Both the position numbers and the translations under genes were made by a program. Below the pieces are notes generated by a model that searched no databases, was not told the origin of the DNA, and worked only from the letters and a program-made list of their open reading frames with translations. Shown in pieces: positions 55,873 through 64,000 of a stretch of 64,000 bases of DNA. The stretch comes from Halomonas sp. 1513 (GTDB taxonomy: Bacteria; Pseudomonadota; Gammaproteobacteria; Pseudomonadales; Halomonadaceae): NCBI GenBank assembly GCA_001971685.1, contig CP019326.1, forward strand, positions 1,054,001 to 1,118,000, read 5' to 3'. Positions within the stretch are counted from its first letter, which is position 1. The number at the start of each line of letters is the position of its first letter.

Positions 55873-56493
55873 GTGAGCCAAGAACTGCATGCCATTGCCC
55901 AGCGCATCATCGCCGCCGCGGCGGATGCCGAGCGCTTCGTGGTCGCCCTTGCCGGCCCGCCGGGGGCCGGTAAGTCGACGCTGTCGGAGCAGCTGTGGCA
56001 GGCCATCGATGCCGAGCTGTCCGGCCAGGTGGTGGTGGTGCCGATGGATGGCTACCACTTCGACAACGCGGTGCTGGGCGCCGAGCAGGTCCCGTTCAAG
56101 GGCGCGCCACACACCTTCGACATCGCTGGCCTGCATGCCGACCTGCTGCGCATTCGCCGCGCCGACGCAGCGGTCGCGGTGCCGGTCTTCGACCGCCCAC
56201 TGGACCTGGCCCGGGCCGGTGGGCGCATCGTCGCGCTGGAACACCGCATCATCCTGGTCGAGGGCAACTACCTTCTCCTCGACCAGGCGCCGTGGTGCGA
56301 TCTGGCGCCGCTGTTCGACCTCAGCGTGATGCTAGAGGTCGACGACGACGAGCTCGAGCGACGTCTGGTGGAGCGCTGGCGGGGCATGGGCCAGGGCCCG
56401 CAGGCCGCACTCGACAAGGCGCGCAACAAGGACATGCTGAATGCCCGGCTGGTCAAGCGGCACTCGCGAACCCCCGACCTGGTCTGGCGCTGA
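55873..56493 (+). CDS. P-loop nucleoside/nucleotide kinase family protein (FrcK-like)
   Basis: 206-residue P-loop kinase resembling uridine kinase, PanK and FrcK. Walker A GPPGAGKST is at about residues 33-41; VVPMDGYHFDNAVL has the substrate Asp and Tyr, FKGAPHTFDI is the family hallmark, and LVEGNYLLLDQAPW is Walker B-like. Start is a GTG after AAAGGAGAGCTCC; a TTG at 55849 is rejected. Homologues sit in fructose ABC clusters (frcBCAK), but their phosphoryl acceptor is not established. Confidence 0.87.
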   Translation: MSQELHAIAQRIIAAAADAERFVVALAGPPGAGKSTLSEQLWQAIDAELSGQVVVVPMDGYHFDNAVLGAEQVPFKGAPHTFDIAGLHADLLRIRRADAAVAVPVFDRPLDLARAGGRIVALEHRIILVEGNYLLLDQAPWCDLAPLFDLSVMLEVDDDELERRLVERWRGMGQGPQAALDKARNKDMLNARLVKRHSRTPDLVWR

Positions 56494-56538
56494 CGCCGGG
56501 CCCTGGCGGGCCGAATACTCTTGCACTGGAGACACGCC

Positions 56539-58026
56539 ATGACACCCCTCGACTCCACCACGCTGCCCAGCCTGCCCGCCGAGGTGGCCCGCCCGTGCTA
56601 CGCTCGCGGTGCCGTCACGGCGGGGATCGTGCATATCGGCGTGGGGGGCTTTCACCGCGCCCACCAGGCGATGTACCTGGATAGCTTGATGAACCAGGGC
56701 GAGGCCCTTGACTGGGGCATCGTCGGAGTCGGTGTAATGCCCGGCGATAAGCGCATGCAGCAGGCGCTGGCGGCCCAGGATCATCTCTATACCCTGGTGG
56801 TCAAGCATCCTGATGGCCGCTACGAGCCGCGGGTCATCGGCAGCATGATCGACTACTTGTTTGCGCCGGACGACCCCGAGGCGGTGATTGAGCGCATGGC
56901 CGACCCGGCGATCCGCATCGTCTCGTTGACCGTCACCGAGGGCGGCTACAACTTCCACCCGGTGAGCGGTGAGTTCGACCTCGACAACCCCCAGGTGCGT
57001 GCCGACCTCGCCGCGCCGAGCCGGCCGAGCACGACCTTCGGCCTGGTGGTGGAAGCGCTGGTGCGGCGTCGTGCCCGGGGCATCGCCCCGTTCACGGTGA
57101 TGTCCTGCGACAATATCCAGGCCAACGGCGATGTCGCCAAGCGCATGTTCAGCGCCTATGCCGGGACTCGGGACGCTGAACTGGGCGAGTGGCTGGCCGC
57201 CGAGGTGGCGTTTCCCAACTCGATGGTCGACCGCATCACCCCGGTGACCGCTCAGGCCGACATCGACGAACTGGCCGCGCGCTTCGCCGTCAGCGACGCC
57301 TGGCCGGTGGTCTGCGAGCCTTTCACCCAGTGGGTACTGGAGGATCACTTCGGCGCCGGGCGGCCGGCCTTCGAGCGGGCCGGGGTGCAGGTGGTCGAGG
57401 ACGTCGAGCCCTACGAGCTGATGAAGCTGCGGCTGCTCAACGCCAGTCACCAGGCGCTGTGCTATTTCGGCTGCCTGGCCGGCTACCGCTACGCCCACGA
57501 GGTGTGCCAGGACCCGCTGTTCGTCGAGTTCTTGCTCACCTATATGCGTGAGGAGGGCAGTCCCACCCTGGCCCCGGTGCCCGGGGTCGACCTCGAGCAG
57601 TATCGCCTGACGCTGATCGAGCGCTTCGCCAATCCGCAGATCAAGGACACCCTGGCGCGGCTGTGCGCAGAGAGCTCCGACCGCATCCCCAAGTGGCTGG
57701 TGCCGGTGATCCGCGAGCAGCTGGCCCGCGGCGGCGAAATCCGCCTCAGCGCGGCGGTGGTGGCGAGCTGGGCACGCTACGCCGAGGGCATAGACGAACA
57801 GGGCCGGCCCATCGAGGTGGTGGATCGTCTCAAGCAGCCACTGATGGCCTTGGCACAGCGTAACCGCGAGCAGCCGACCGCCTTTATCGAGAATCCCGAG
57901 CTGTTCGGTGACCTCGCTGAGCAGCCACGCTTCCGGGAAGCCTATCTTGCCAGTCTGGCATCGCTGCATGAACGCGGTGCACGCGCTACCCTCGAGGCAC
58001 TGGTTCAGTGGATAGGGACGGCATGA
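56539..58026 (+). CDS. Mannitol/arabinitol 2- or 4-dehydrogenase (MDH family), copy 1
   Basis: 495-residue polyol-specific long-chain dehydrogenase oxidising mannitol to fructose or D-arabinitol to D-xylulose with NAD. IVHIGVGGFHRAHQAMYLD is the cofactor fold, SLTVTEGGYN a family hallmark, EVAFPNSMVDRITPVT the central block, and MKLRLLNASHQ holds the catalytic Lys-x5-Asn-x2-His. The ATG at 56539 follows CTGGAGACACGCC. It overlaps xylB by 4 bp (ATGA), the mtlD-mtlY arrangement of Pseudomonas fluorescens, which supports mannitol plus arabitol use. Confidence 0.94.
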   Translation: MTPLDSTTLPSLPAEVARPCYARGAVTAGIVHIGVGGFHRAHQAMYLDSLMNQGEALDWGIVGVGVMPGDKRMQQALAAQDHLYTLVVKHPDGRYEPRVIGSMIDYLFAPDDPEAVIERMADPAIRIVSLTVTEGGYNFHPVSGEFDLDNPQVRADLAAPSRPSTTFGLVVEALVRRRARGIAPFTVMSCDNIQANGDVAKRMFSAYAGTRDAELGEWLAAEVAFPNSMVDRITPVTAQADIDELAARFAVSDAWPVVCEPFTQWVLEDHFGAGRPAFERAGVQVVEDVEPYELMKLRLLNASHQALCYFGCLAGYRYAHEVCQDPLFVEFLLTYMREEGSPTLAPVPGVDLEQYRLTLIERFANPQIKDTLARLCAESSDRIPKWLVPVIREQLARGGEIRLSAAVVASWARYAEGIDEQGRPIEVVDRLKQPLMALAQRNREQPTAFIENPELFGDLAEQPRFREAYLASLASLHERGARATLEALVQWIGTA

Positions 58027-59516
58027 TGTATATCGGGGTGGATTGCGGCACTCAGAGCACCAAGGTGGTGGTGGTCGACGTCGAGCGAGGCACGATCCTC
58101 GCCGAGGCCAGCCGGCCGCATTCGCTGATCGAGGGCGACCACGGCCGCCGCGAGCAGGATCCCGGTGAGTGGGTGTCGGCGCTGCGCGGCGCCCTGGGCG
58201 AGGCGCTGTGCCAGGCGGCCATCGACCCGCTGGCGGTGCGTGCCATCGGCGTCTCCGGCCAGCAGCACGGGCTGGTGGCGCTGGACGACCAGGGCGAGCC
58301 GGTCTATCCGGCCAAGCTGTGGTGCGATACCGAGACCGCCGCACACAATGCCGCCCTGGTCGAACAACTGGGCGGCGAGGCTGGCTGCCTCGACAAGCTC
58401 GGCCTGGTGCTGCAGACCGGCTATACCGCATCCAAGCTGGCCTGGCTGCGCGAGCGTGAGCCGGCGGCGTACCGACGCATCGAGAGCCTGCTGCTGCCCC
58501 ACGACTATCTCAACTTCTGGCTCACCGGCGAGCGGGTCACCGAGGCCGGCGACGCCTCGGGTACCGGCTACTTCGACACCCGGGCGCGCGGTTGGCGCGA
58601 GGATGTGTTCGCCGCCATTGCCCCCGAACTCGACCACGCGCGGGTGCTGCCGCGCATCATCGAGGCCAGCGAGCCGGCCGGCACGCTGCGCCCGGCGCTG
58701 GCGCGCGAGCTCGGCCTGTCGCCGGAGGTGCTGGTATCGAGCGGCGGCGGCGACAACATGCTCGGTGCCATCGGCACCGGCAATATCACCCCGGGGCTGG
58801 TGACCATGAGCCTGGGCACCTCGGGTACGCTGTGTGCCTACTCACCGGCGCCGGTGATCGCCGACAGTGCCATGGTCGCCAACTTCTGCTCGAGCACCGG
58901 TGGCTGGCTGCCATTGATCTGCACCATGAACGTGACCTCGGCCACCACCCGGGTGCGCGAGCTGTTCGGCCTCGATCTTGCCACCTTCGGCGAGCGCATA
59001 GCCAGCGCCCCGGTGGGTGCCGAGGGCGTGACCGTGCTGCCGTTCTTCAACGGCGAACGGGTGCCGATGCTGCCGGAAGCCACGGCGAGCTTCCTCGGCT
59101 TGAGCGGTGCCAACGTCACCCAGGCCAACCTGTGCCGTGCGGTGATGGAGGGGGCGACCTTCGGCCTGCGCTATGGCCTCGACCTGTTCGGCTCGCTGGC
59201 CGAGGGGGCCAGCCAGATCCGCCTGATCGGCGGCGGCGCCAAGAGCCCGGTATGGCGGCAGATGGTCGCCGACGTTACCGCCACACCGGTGATCTGCCCC
59301 GAGGTCACCGATGCCGCGGCGCTGGGTGCCGCTCTGCAGGCGGCATGGTGCCACCAGCATGCCCACGGGGTGACGCTGGAGGCGCTGTGCGCGCGGCTGG
59401 TGCATCTCGACGCCGGTTCGCTGGCCGAGCCCGAACCGGGCGCGGTGGCGGCCTATCGCGAGGTTTATGCGCGCTACCACCGGGCGCTGGCAGAGCGCCA
59501 CGCCCTGGCGCCTTGA
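58023..59516 (+). CDS. xylB: Xylulokinase
   Basis: 497-residue FGGY-family kinase that phosphorylates D-xylulose to xylulose-5-P. N-terminal DCGTQSTKVVVVDVERG is the ATP/sugar fold start; GVSGQQHGLVALD and LWCDTETAAHN are xylulokinase hallmarks, the latter with the substrate Asp. VLPFFNGERVPMLPEATASF and RLIGGGAKSPVWRQM complete the two FGGY domains. It overlaps the polyol dehydrogenase gene (ATGA) and precedes transaldolase by 43 bp. Role: feeds arabitol-derived xylulose into the pentose phosphate pathway. Confidence 0.95.
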   Translation: MMYIGVDCGTQSTKVVVVDVERGTILAEASRPHSLIEGDHGRREQDPGEWVSALRGALGEALCQAAIDPLAVRAIGVSGQQHGLVALDDQGEPVYPAKLWCDTETAAHNAALVEQLGGEAGCLDKLGLVLQTGYTASKLAWLREREPAAYRRIESLLLPHDYLNFWLTGERVTEAGDASGTGYFDTRARGWREDVFAAIAPELDHARVLPRIIEASEPAGTLRPALARELGLSPEVLVSSGGGDNMLGAIGTGNITPGLVTMSLGTSGTLCAYSPAPVIADSAMVANFCSSTGGWLPLICTMNVTSATTRVRELFGLDLATFGERIASAPVGAEGVTVLPFFNGERVPMLPEATASFLGLSGANVTQANLCRAVMEGATFGLRYGLDLFGSLAEGASQIRLIGGGAKSPVWRQMVADVTATPVICPEVTDAAALGAALQAAWCHQHAHGVTLEALCARLVHLDAGSLAEPEPGAVAAYREVYARYHRALAERHALAP

Positions 59517-59559
59517 GCCGCCGTCACTTTCGTTACTTTTTTACTAGGAGCGCTATCAC

Positions 59560-60525
59560 ATGACGTCCACGAGCCAACTCGACCAGCTCAAACGCCACTC
59601 GTTAGTGGTCGCCGACACCGGCGATCTCGAGGCGATCCGCCGCTACCAGCCCCACGATGCCACTACCAATCCCTCGCTGCTGCTCAAGGCCTGCGCGCTG
59701 CCCGGCTACCAGGAACTGATCGATGCCGAACTGGCGGCGGTCAAGGCAGAGGCGGTCGCCCACGATATACGCCTGGCGCATGCCGTGGATCGCCTGGCGG
59801 TGGCGATCGGCAGCGAGATCAGCGGGCTGGTGCCGGGCCGCGTCTCCACCGAGGTGGCGGCGCGGCTGTCGTTCGACGAAGAGGCCAGCGTGCGCAAGGC
59901 CCACGAGCTGATCGAGCTGTATGAGCGCCGCGGCGTGGGTCGCGACCGCATCTTGATCAAGCTGGCCTCGACCTGGGAGGGCATTCGCGCCGCCGAGCGG
60001 CTGGAGCGTGAGGGCATACAGTGCAACCTGACCCTGCTGTTCAGCGATGCTCAAGCCCAGGCCTGCTTCGACGCCGGGGTATTCCTGGTCTCGCCCTTCG
60101 TGGGGCGGGTCACCGATTGGTACAAGAAGGAAACCGGCCGCGACTATGCACCCGAGGAGGATCCCGGGGTGCAGTTCGTACGCGGCGTTTGTGAGCGGGC
60201 CAATCGCGGCGGCTATGAGACGGTGGTAATGGGCGCGAGCTTCCGCACTACCGGCCAGGTGCTGGCGCTGGCCGGCTGCCCGCGGCTTACCATCTCGCCG
60301 GCGCTGCTCGAGGACCTGGCGGCAAGCGACGGCGAGGTGGCGCCCAAGGTGTCGATGCAGCCCGCCGCCAATGCGGCGCCCAGTCGCAAACTGGATGAGG
60401 TTGCGTTCCGTTGGGGCCATAACCAGGACGCCATGGCCAACGACAAGCTGGCCGAAGGGATTCGCCGCTTCGACGAGGATCAGCGTACGCTGGAGGAGAA
60501 GCTCGCCCAGCGGCTGGGAGGGTGA
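59560..60525 (+). CDS. tal: Transaldolase
   Basis: 321-residue class I transaldolase, linking fructose-6-P, erythrose-4-P and sedoheptulose-7-[13 protein letters not shown] and [14 protein letters not shown] are conserved; the Schiff-base Lys is at 134 in [13 protein letters not shown], and [18 protein letters not shown] follows. Full length compared with TalB (317). AGGAGCGCTATCAC precedes the ATG. Its presence in a polyol operon is explained by the xylulose-5-P stream from XylB. The second polyol dehydrogenase gene follows after 13 bp. Confidence 0.96.
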   Translation: MTSTSQLDQLKRHSLVVADTGDLEAIRRYQPHDATTNPSLLLKACALPGYQELIDAELAAVKAEAVAHDIRLAHAVDRLAVAIGSEISGLVPGRVSTEVAARLSFDEEASVRKAHELIELYERRGVGRDRILIKLASTWEGIRAAERLEREGIQCNLTLLFSDAQAQACFDAGVFLVSPFVGRVTDWYKKETGRDYAPEEDPGVQFVRGVCERANRGGYETVVMGASFRTTGQVLALAGCPRLTISPALLEDLAASDGEVAPKVSMQPAANAAPSRKLDEVAFRWGHNQDAMANDKLAEGIRRFDEDQRTLEEKLAQRLGG

Positions 60526-60538
60526 CCGGGAGACGCCG

Positions 60539-62041
60539 ATGGGGGTATCGCTTTGCCAGAATGCGCTCGCTTGTCTTCATCACCGGGTGACGGTGCCGGC
60601 CTATGATCGCCGTAGGCTGGCACCGGGCATACTCCATATTGGGCTCGGCAATTTTCACCGCTCGCACATGGCGATGTACTTGGAGCGGCTGTTCGAGCGT
60701 GGGGAGGCCCTGGACTGGGGAATCGTCGGATCCGGGGTCATGCCGGCGGATGTCACGATGCGGCGGCGTCTGCAGCAGCAGGATTGGCTGTCTACCATCG
60801 TCGACCTCGAGCCGGGAGCGATCTCGGCTCGGGTCGTCGGCGCCATGGTCGACTTCGTGCCCGTCGACGCCAGGGCCATTACCCAGGCGCTATCTGATCA
60901 GCGCATCCGTATCGTCTCACTGACCATCACCGAGGGCGGTTACTTTCTCGAACCGGCGACGGGCCGCTTCGATGCCGACCATCCGCGAATCCTGGCCGAC
61001 GCCGCCGCCCCGGCTCACCCGACGACCGTCTTTGGCATGATCGTACGGGCGCTGGCCGAGCGTCGGGCCAAGGGCTATCCGCCCTTCACTGTGCTCTGCT
61101 GTGACAATCTCCCCGGCAATGGCGATGTGACCCGTCGCGCGGTGGTGGGCATGGCGCAGCTCATCGACCCCGAGCTGGCTGGATGGATCAGCCGCGAGGT
61201 GGCGTTCCCCAACTCGATGGTCGACTGCATCACGCCGCGCACGACCCAGCGGGAGCGGGCCCTGGTAAGGCGTCGCTTCGGCATCGAGGATGCCGCCCCG
61301 GTAGTGTGTGAGCCCGTCCGGCAGTGGATCGTCGAGGAGCGCTTCAGCGCCGGTCGCCCGCCACTGGAGCGGGTTGGGGTGCAATTCGTCGATGACGTTT
61401 CTCACTACGAGACGATGAAGCTGAGGATTCTCAACGCAGGGCATGCCAGCATCGCCTACGTCGCCGCGCTGCTGGGGCATCGCCATGTGCATGACGCCGT
61501 GGCAGATGCGGATATCCGCCGCTGGCTCCTGGCCCTGCAGCACAGGGAGATCATTCCCGCCTTGAAGGTGGTCGACGCTGTGGCATACCCGAGGTATCTG
61601 GAGAGCGTGATGACGCGCTTCGGCAATGCCGAGATCTGTGACACCGTTACCAGGCTATGCGCCAACGGCTCGACGCGGCAGCCGAAGTTCATCCTGCCGG
61701 CCATTCGCGATGCACTGAATCTGGGATTGCCCATCGACGGGCTGGCGCTGGAACTGGCGCTGTGGTGCCACTACTGCCGGGTGGCCGGCGAGGCGTCGCA
61801 GGTTCCGATGATCTCGGACCCGCTGGCGCTGCGGCTTAAAGCAGAGGCGCGTAAGGCAGTGCGCGATCCTCAGGCCTTTCTGACGATCCGTGAGGTGTTT
61901 CACGAGTTGGCCGACACGCCCAGGCTATCGGCCGCTTTCGCCGGCTGGCTCGCGCTGATCGAGACACAGGGCGTGCGTGGGGCGATCAGAACTTACGCTG
62001 GCCAGGGCGCTCAGAGCTCCTCCAGCCGCCACACGTCGTAG
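60539..62041 (+). CDS. Mannitol dehydrogenase family protein, copy 2
   Basis: 500-residue paralogue of the dehydrogenase at 56539. Cofactor fold ILHIGLGNFHRSHMAMYLE, SLTITEGGYFL, EVAFPNSMVDCITPRT and MKLRILNAGHA with the catalytic Lys, Asn and His are all kept, so it should be active. The N-terminus has about 35 residues before the fold. Substrate could be mannitol, arabinitol, fructuronate or another uronate/polyol. The ATG at 60539 follows CGGGAGACGCC. Its 3' end overlaps the convergent NIF3-like gene by 31 bp. Last gene of the operon. Confidence 0.9.
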   Translation: MGVSLCQNALACLHHRVTVPAYDRRRLAPGILHIGLGNFHRSHMAMYLERLFERGEALDWGIVGSGVMPADVTMRRRLQQQDWLSTIVDLEPGAISARVVGAMVDFVPVDARAITQALSDQRIRIVSLTITEGGYFLEPATGRFDADHPRILADAAAPAHPTTVFGMIVRALAERRAKGYPPFTVLCCDNLPGNGDVTRRAVVGMAQLIDPELAGWISREVAFPNSMVDCITPRTTQRERALVRRRFGIEDAAPVVCEPVRQWIVEERFSAGRPPLERVGVQFVDDVSHYETMKLRILNAGHASIAYVAALLGHRHVHDAVADADIRRWLLALQHREIIPALKVVDAVAYPRYLESVMTRFGNAEICDTVTRLCANGSTRQPKFILPAIRDALNLGLPIDGLALELALWCHYCRVAGEASQVPMISDPLALRLKAEARKAVRDPQAFLTIREVFHELADTPRLSAAFAGWLALIETQGVRGAIRTYAGQGAQSSSSRHTS

Positions 62042-62322
62042 GCCGGCTCCTCGTAGGGGTGGGCTAGCTTGAGGGCGGCCACGGCGGCCTGAATCACGCC
62101 GTCCGCGCAGACCAGCTCGACCTTGAGCTCCTCGACGTGCTCCAGCTCGCCGACCGCGCCGATATGCGGGTCGGCGCCGTCCAGCGGCCTGAACTGGCCG
62201 CGGCCGCGGGTCTCGAAGCAGCACGCCTCGTAGTCGCCGATGCGCCCGGCGCCGGTCTCGAACACCGCCTCCTTGACCGTCTCGGCGGCGTCCAGCGGGA
62301 CGAAGAATGCCAGTTTGTACAT
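62011..62322 (-). CDS. NIF3-like / YqfO C-terminal-like small protein
   Basis: 103-residue protein with the CutA1-like alpha/beta fold found as the insertion domain in YqfO/NIF3 proteins. YKLAFFVPLDAAETVKEAVF opens it, GAGRIGDYEACCFETRGRGQF is a hallmark, HPYEEPAYDVWRLEEL closes it. These stand-alone proteins are annotated NGG1p-interacting factor 3; function unknown, possibly metal-binding. The 3' end overlaps the polyol dehydrogenase gene by 31 bp. Confidence 0.88.
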   Translation of the reverse strand: MYKLAFFVPLDAAETVKEAVFETGAGRIGDYEACCFETRGRGQFRPLDGADPHIGAVGELEHVEELKVELVCADGVIQAAVAALKLAHPYEEPAYDVWRLEEL

Positions 62323-62438
62323 GCTCTCGCTCCTCTCGGATGTCTTGCGCCCCTTGTGCCATAGCCGTGGGCGCTTTGCCAGTCGGGGGGGCGGTCATGG
62401 CAGGATGGGGCCAGGCGACACCATCAGGGGAGGGCATC

Positions 62439-63284
62439 ATGGAGGCATCGCTGGAGGAACTGCTGGCGTCGCTGGCGCTGACGCCGCGGGGCAAGCTTCA
62501 GGCCATGTCGGGGGGCGACATCGCTGCGGTCTACCGGCTCGACACCGAGCAGGGCGCGGTGGTGGTCAAGCGCGATGACGCGGCGCGTCTGGCCGGCGAG
62601 GCCGATGGCCTCGAGGCGCTGCGCGCCGCCAACAGCGGCCTGGTGGTCCCCGAGGTGCTGGGTCAGGCGGGCGAGTGGTTGGTAATGGAGGCGCTGCACG
62701 CCGCTCGGGGCGGCGCCGGCGATGCCAGGGCGCTGGGCCAGGGGCTGCGGGCACTGCATGCGCACAGCGCAGCCGAGCACGGCTGGCCGCGCGACAACGC
62801 CTGCGGGCTGACCCCTCAGCCCAACGCGCCGTTGAGCGACGGGCGGGCGTTTCAGCGCCAGCGGCGCCTGCTGCCGCTGGCCGCCGCCTGCCATGAGCGC
62901 GGCCTGCTGGGCGCCGGCCTGCGTCGGCGCATCGAGACCCAGGCCGAAGGCTTGGAGTGCTGGCTGCCGGATGCCCCGGCCAGCCTGCTGCACGGCGACC
63001 TGTGGAGCGGCAACGTGCTGTATACCCCGCGCGGGCCGGCGCTGATCGATCCGGCGGTATATCGCCACTACCCGGAGGTCGACCTGGCCATGCTGACGCT
63101 GTTCGGCGCTCCCGGGGAGGCCTTCTTCGAGGCCTACTGGAACGGCGACGCCCCGGCCGACTGGCCGAGGCGTGAGGCGCTGTTCCAGCTCTATCCGCTG
63201 CTCAACCACCTGCTGCTGTTCGGCGCTGGCTATCGCGGCGCGGTTGAGCGGGCGGTGGCGCGGGTCGAGACCTATCAGGACTAG
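62439..63284 (+). CDS. Fructosamine kinase family protein
   Basis: 281-residue kinase-fold protein (fructosamine/ketosamine-3-kinase type) that in homologues phosphorylates glycated amines for deglycation. MSGGDIAAVYRLDTEQGAVVVKR has the ATP-binding Lys; LLHGDLWSGNVLY the catalytic Asp and Asn; LIDPAVYRHYPEVDLAM the metal Asp. The ATG at 62439 is preceded by GGGGAGGGCATC; an earlier in-frame start at 62307 overlaps the divergent gene. It is convergent with cyanase, stops 4 bp apart. Divergent from the NIF3-like gene. Confidence 0.92.
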   Translation: MEASLEELLASLALTPRGKLQAMSGGDIAAVYRLDTEQGAVVVKRDDAARLAGEADGLEALRAANSGLVVPEVLGQAGEWLVMEALHAARGGAGDARALGQGLRALHAHSAAEHGWPRDNACGLTPQPNAPLSDGRAFQRQRRLLPLAAACHERGLLGAGLRRRIETQAEGLECWLPDAPASLLHGDLWSGNVLYTPRGPALIDPAVYRHYPEVDLAMLTLFGAPGEAFFEAYWNGDAPADWPRREALFQLYPLLNHLLLFGAGYRGAVERAVARVETYQD

Positions 63285-63288
63285 CTGT

Positions 63289-63729
63289 TTACCAAGACCT
63301 ATAGGGCAGGAACTTGCCGTTGAGCGTCAGCAGTACCCGGTCGCCCTTGGGATCCTCGACCTTGTCGACCTCCATGGTGAAGTCGATGGCGCTCATGATG
63401 CCGTCGCCGAACTTCTCCTGGACCACGTCCTTGAGGGTTTCGCCGTAGACGCCTACGACTTCATAGAGGCGATAGACGAAGGGATCCTGGGGGATCGCCT
63501 CGTCCCAGGCCTTGGTGGGAAAGGCCTTGAGCGCGTCGGCCGCCTCGCTGTCGACGCCGAGCACGTCGCAGAGCTTGTGGGCGACCTCGTGGCTGGCACT
63601 GTTCATGCCGTAGCAGGCCGAGGCGACCCATACCGGTGACATGCCGACGGCGCTGCCGATCGCGTCCCAGCTGAGCTGTTTGCGCGCCTTGGCGGCGAGC
63701 AGGGTGTGGCGCATTTCGAGCTTATCCAT
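63289..63729 (-). CDS. cynS: Cyanate hydratase (cyanase)
   Basis: 146-residue decameric enzyme converting cyanate and bicarbonate to ammonia and CO2. The catalytic triad is Arg87, Glu90 and Ser113, in VYRLYEVVGVYGETLK and DGIMSAIDF; the spacing equals Arg96-Glu99-Ser122 of the E. coli enzyme. An N-terminal HTH-like domain includes LSWDAIGSAVGMSPVWV. The ATG at 63729 follows AAGGAGACGCATC and lies within the end of the upstream ABC ATPase gene (8-bp overlap), so it is coupled to a transporter, probably for cyanate or nitrate. Confidence 0.96.
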   Translation of the reverse strand: MDKLEMRHTLLAAKARKQLSWDAIGSAVGMSPVWVASACYGMNSASHEVAHKLCDVLGVDSEAADALKAFPTKAWDEAIPQDPFVYRLYEVVGVYGETLKDVVQEKFGDGIMSAIDFTMEVDKVEDPKGDRVLLTLNGKFLPYRSW

Positions 63730-64000
63730 GATGCGTCTCCTTGGGAGTGAAGCTGACCAGGGTGTCGTGGGTGGTGTCGGCATCCGCGGCACGGCCGTCG
63801 GAAGCCGAGGGGCTGTCGGCCGCGGTCGAGGCGCGCTCGACCGGGTTGACCGATTCGGGGTAGTGCAATCCGCGCCGGTCGAGATCGGCGGTGCGCAGCT
63901 CGCCGGAGCGGTTCACCAGGAAATCCACCAGGTAGTTGCGGATGGTGTAGAAGTGCGGATGCTTGACGATCTCGCCGCGCTGGCGCGGCCGCGGCAGGTC
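63722..64000 (-). CDS. Nitrate/cyanate-type ABC transporter ATP-binding protein, C-terminal part
   Basis: The open frame enters from the right edge and ends at 63722, giving 92 residues. It begins LPRPRQRGEIVKHPHFYTIR, followed by NYLVDFL, the characteristic C-terminus of NrtD/CynD/TauB-like ATPases (LPRPR...L...LRxxVLxFL). After this the protein has an unusual tail of about 60 residues, rich in Ala, Ser, Asp and Thr. The stop overlaps cynS by 8 bp, typical of a cyn or nrt-cynS operon. The nucleotide-binding domain is outside the window. Confidence 0.8.
   Translation of the reverse strand, partial: DLPRPRQRGEIVKHPHFYTIRNYLVDFLVNRSGELRTADLDRRGLHYPESVNPVERASTAADSPSASDGRAADADTTHDTLVSFTPKETHHG

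Overview
The window is 64 kb of GC-rich, densely packed bacterial chromosome. The families present (osmoregulated periplasmic glucan synthesis, a BCCT compatible-solute transporter, LpxR/MipA outer-membrane proteins, a P. fluorescens-like polyol operon, BauA/MmsA, cyanase) point to a gammaproteobacterium, most likely Halomonadaceae or a close relative. That assignment is an inference from gene content and protein character; no rRNA or other phylogenetic marker lies here. I see no tRNA, rRNA, insertion sequence, prophage or CRISPR array. No gene-free gap exceeds about 200 bp.

Layout. (1) 1-7.4 kb, envelope glycans: mdoG, mdoH and an FkbM methyltransferase run leftward as a coupled operon. Divergently, a membrane sulfatase-fold enzyme is coupled to manC. 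(2) 7.4-17.98 kb: a LpxL-like acyltransferase, a small DUF4870-type membrane protein, a zinc-ribbon methyltransferase, a four-gene Mce/Mla-like lipid transport operon, a BCCT carrier, an MFS carrier with its own clear promoter, and a beta-oxidation pair (3-hydroxyacyl-CoA dehydrogenase and enoyl-CoA hydratase). (3) 17.99-25.1 kb, molybdoenzyme and aldehyde region: a two-subunit Tat-exported molybdopterin oxidoreductase with its XdhC and MobA-like maturation factors, a zinc aldehyde reductase with a divergent AraC regulator, and a VOC protein. (4) 25.2-31.0 kb: LysR, an SDR with an altered active site, a DMT exporter, argC, a methyltransferase, a zinc alcohol dehydrogenase. (5) 31.2-35.1 kb: beta-alanine catabolism (mmsA, omega-aminotransferase) with a divergent LysR. 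(6) 35.2-39.8 kb: MipA and LpxR-like outer-membrane proteins, YtoQ, a 2OG oxygenase, a small anchored protein, two NUDIX hydrolases. (7) 39.8-45.8 kb: an ureohydrolase, a DUF1989 protein and a complete polar amino-acid-type ABC transporter with a divergent LysR; I read this as uptake and breakdown of a guanidino or urea-type nitrogen compound. (8) 46.7-62.0 kb: a SorC-family regulator and a 13-gene polyol operon (ABC importer, HAD phosphatase, polyol dehydrogenases, PfkB kinase, GatZ/KbaZ protein, P-loop kinase, xylulokinase, transaldolase). (9) 62.0-64 kb: a NIF3-like protein, a fructosamine-kinase-like protein, cyanase and the end of a nitrate/cyanate-type ABC ATPase.

How it works together. 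The polyol operon has all the steps to import hexitols or pentitols, oxidise them to fructose, tagatose or xylulose, phosphorylate the ketoses and pass them to the pentose phosphate pathway. It combines a Pseudomonas-type mannitol/arabitol layout with an alphaproteobacterial-type tagatose branch. In both complete ABC operons the binding-protein gene is followed by a strong GC hairpin before the first permease gene. The most unusual items are the glucan/FkbM/sulfatase/ManC neighbourhood, the hybrid polyol operon, the ureohydrolase/DUF1989/ABC cluster, and an SDR lacking the canonical Tyr and Lys.
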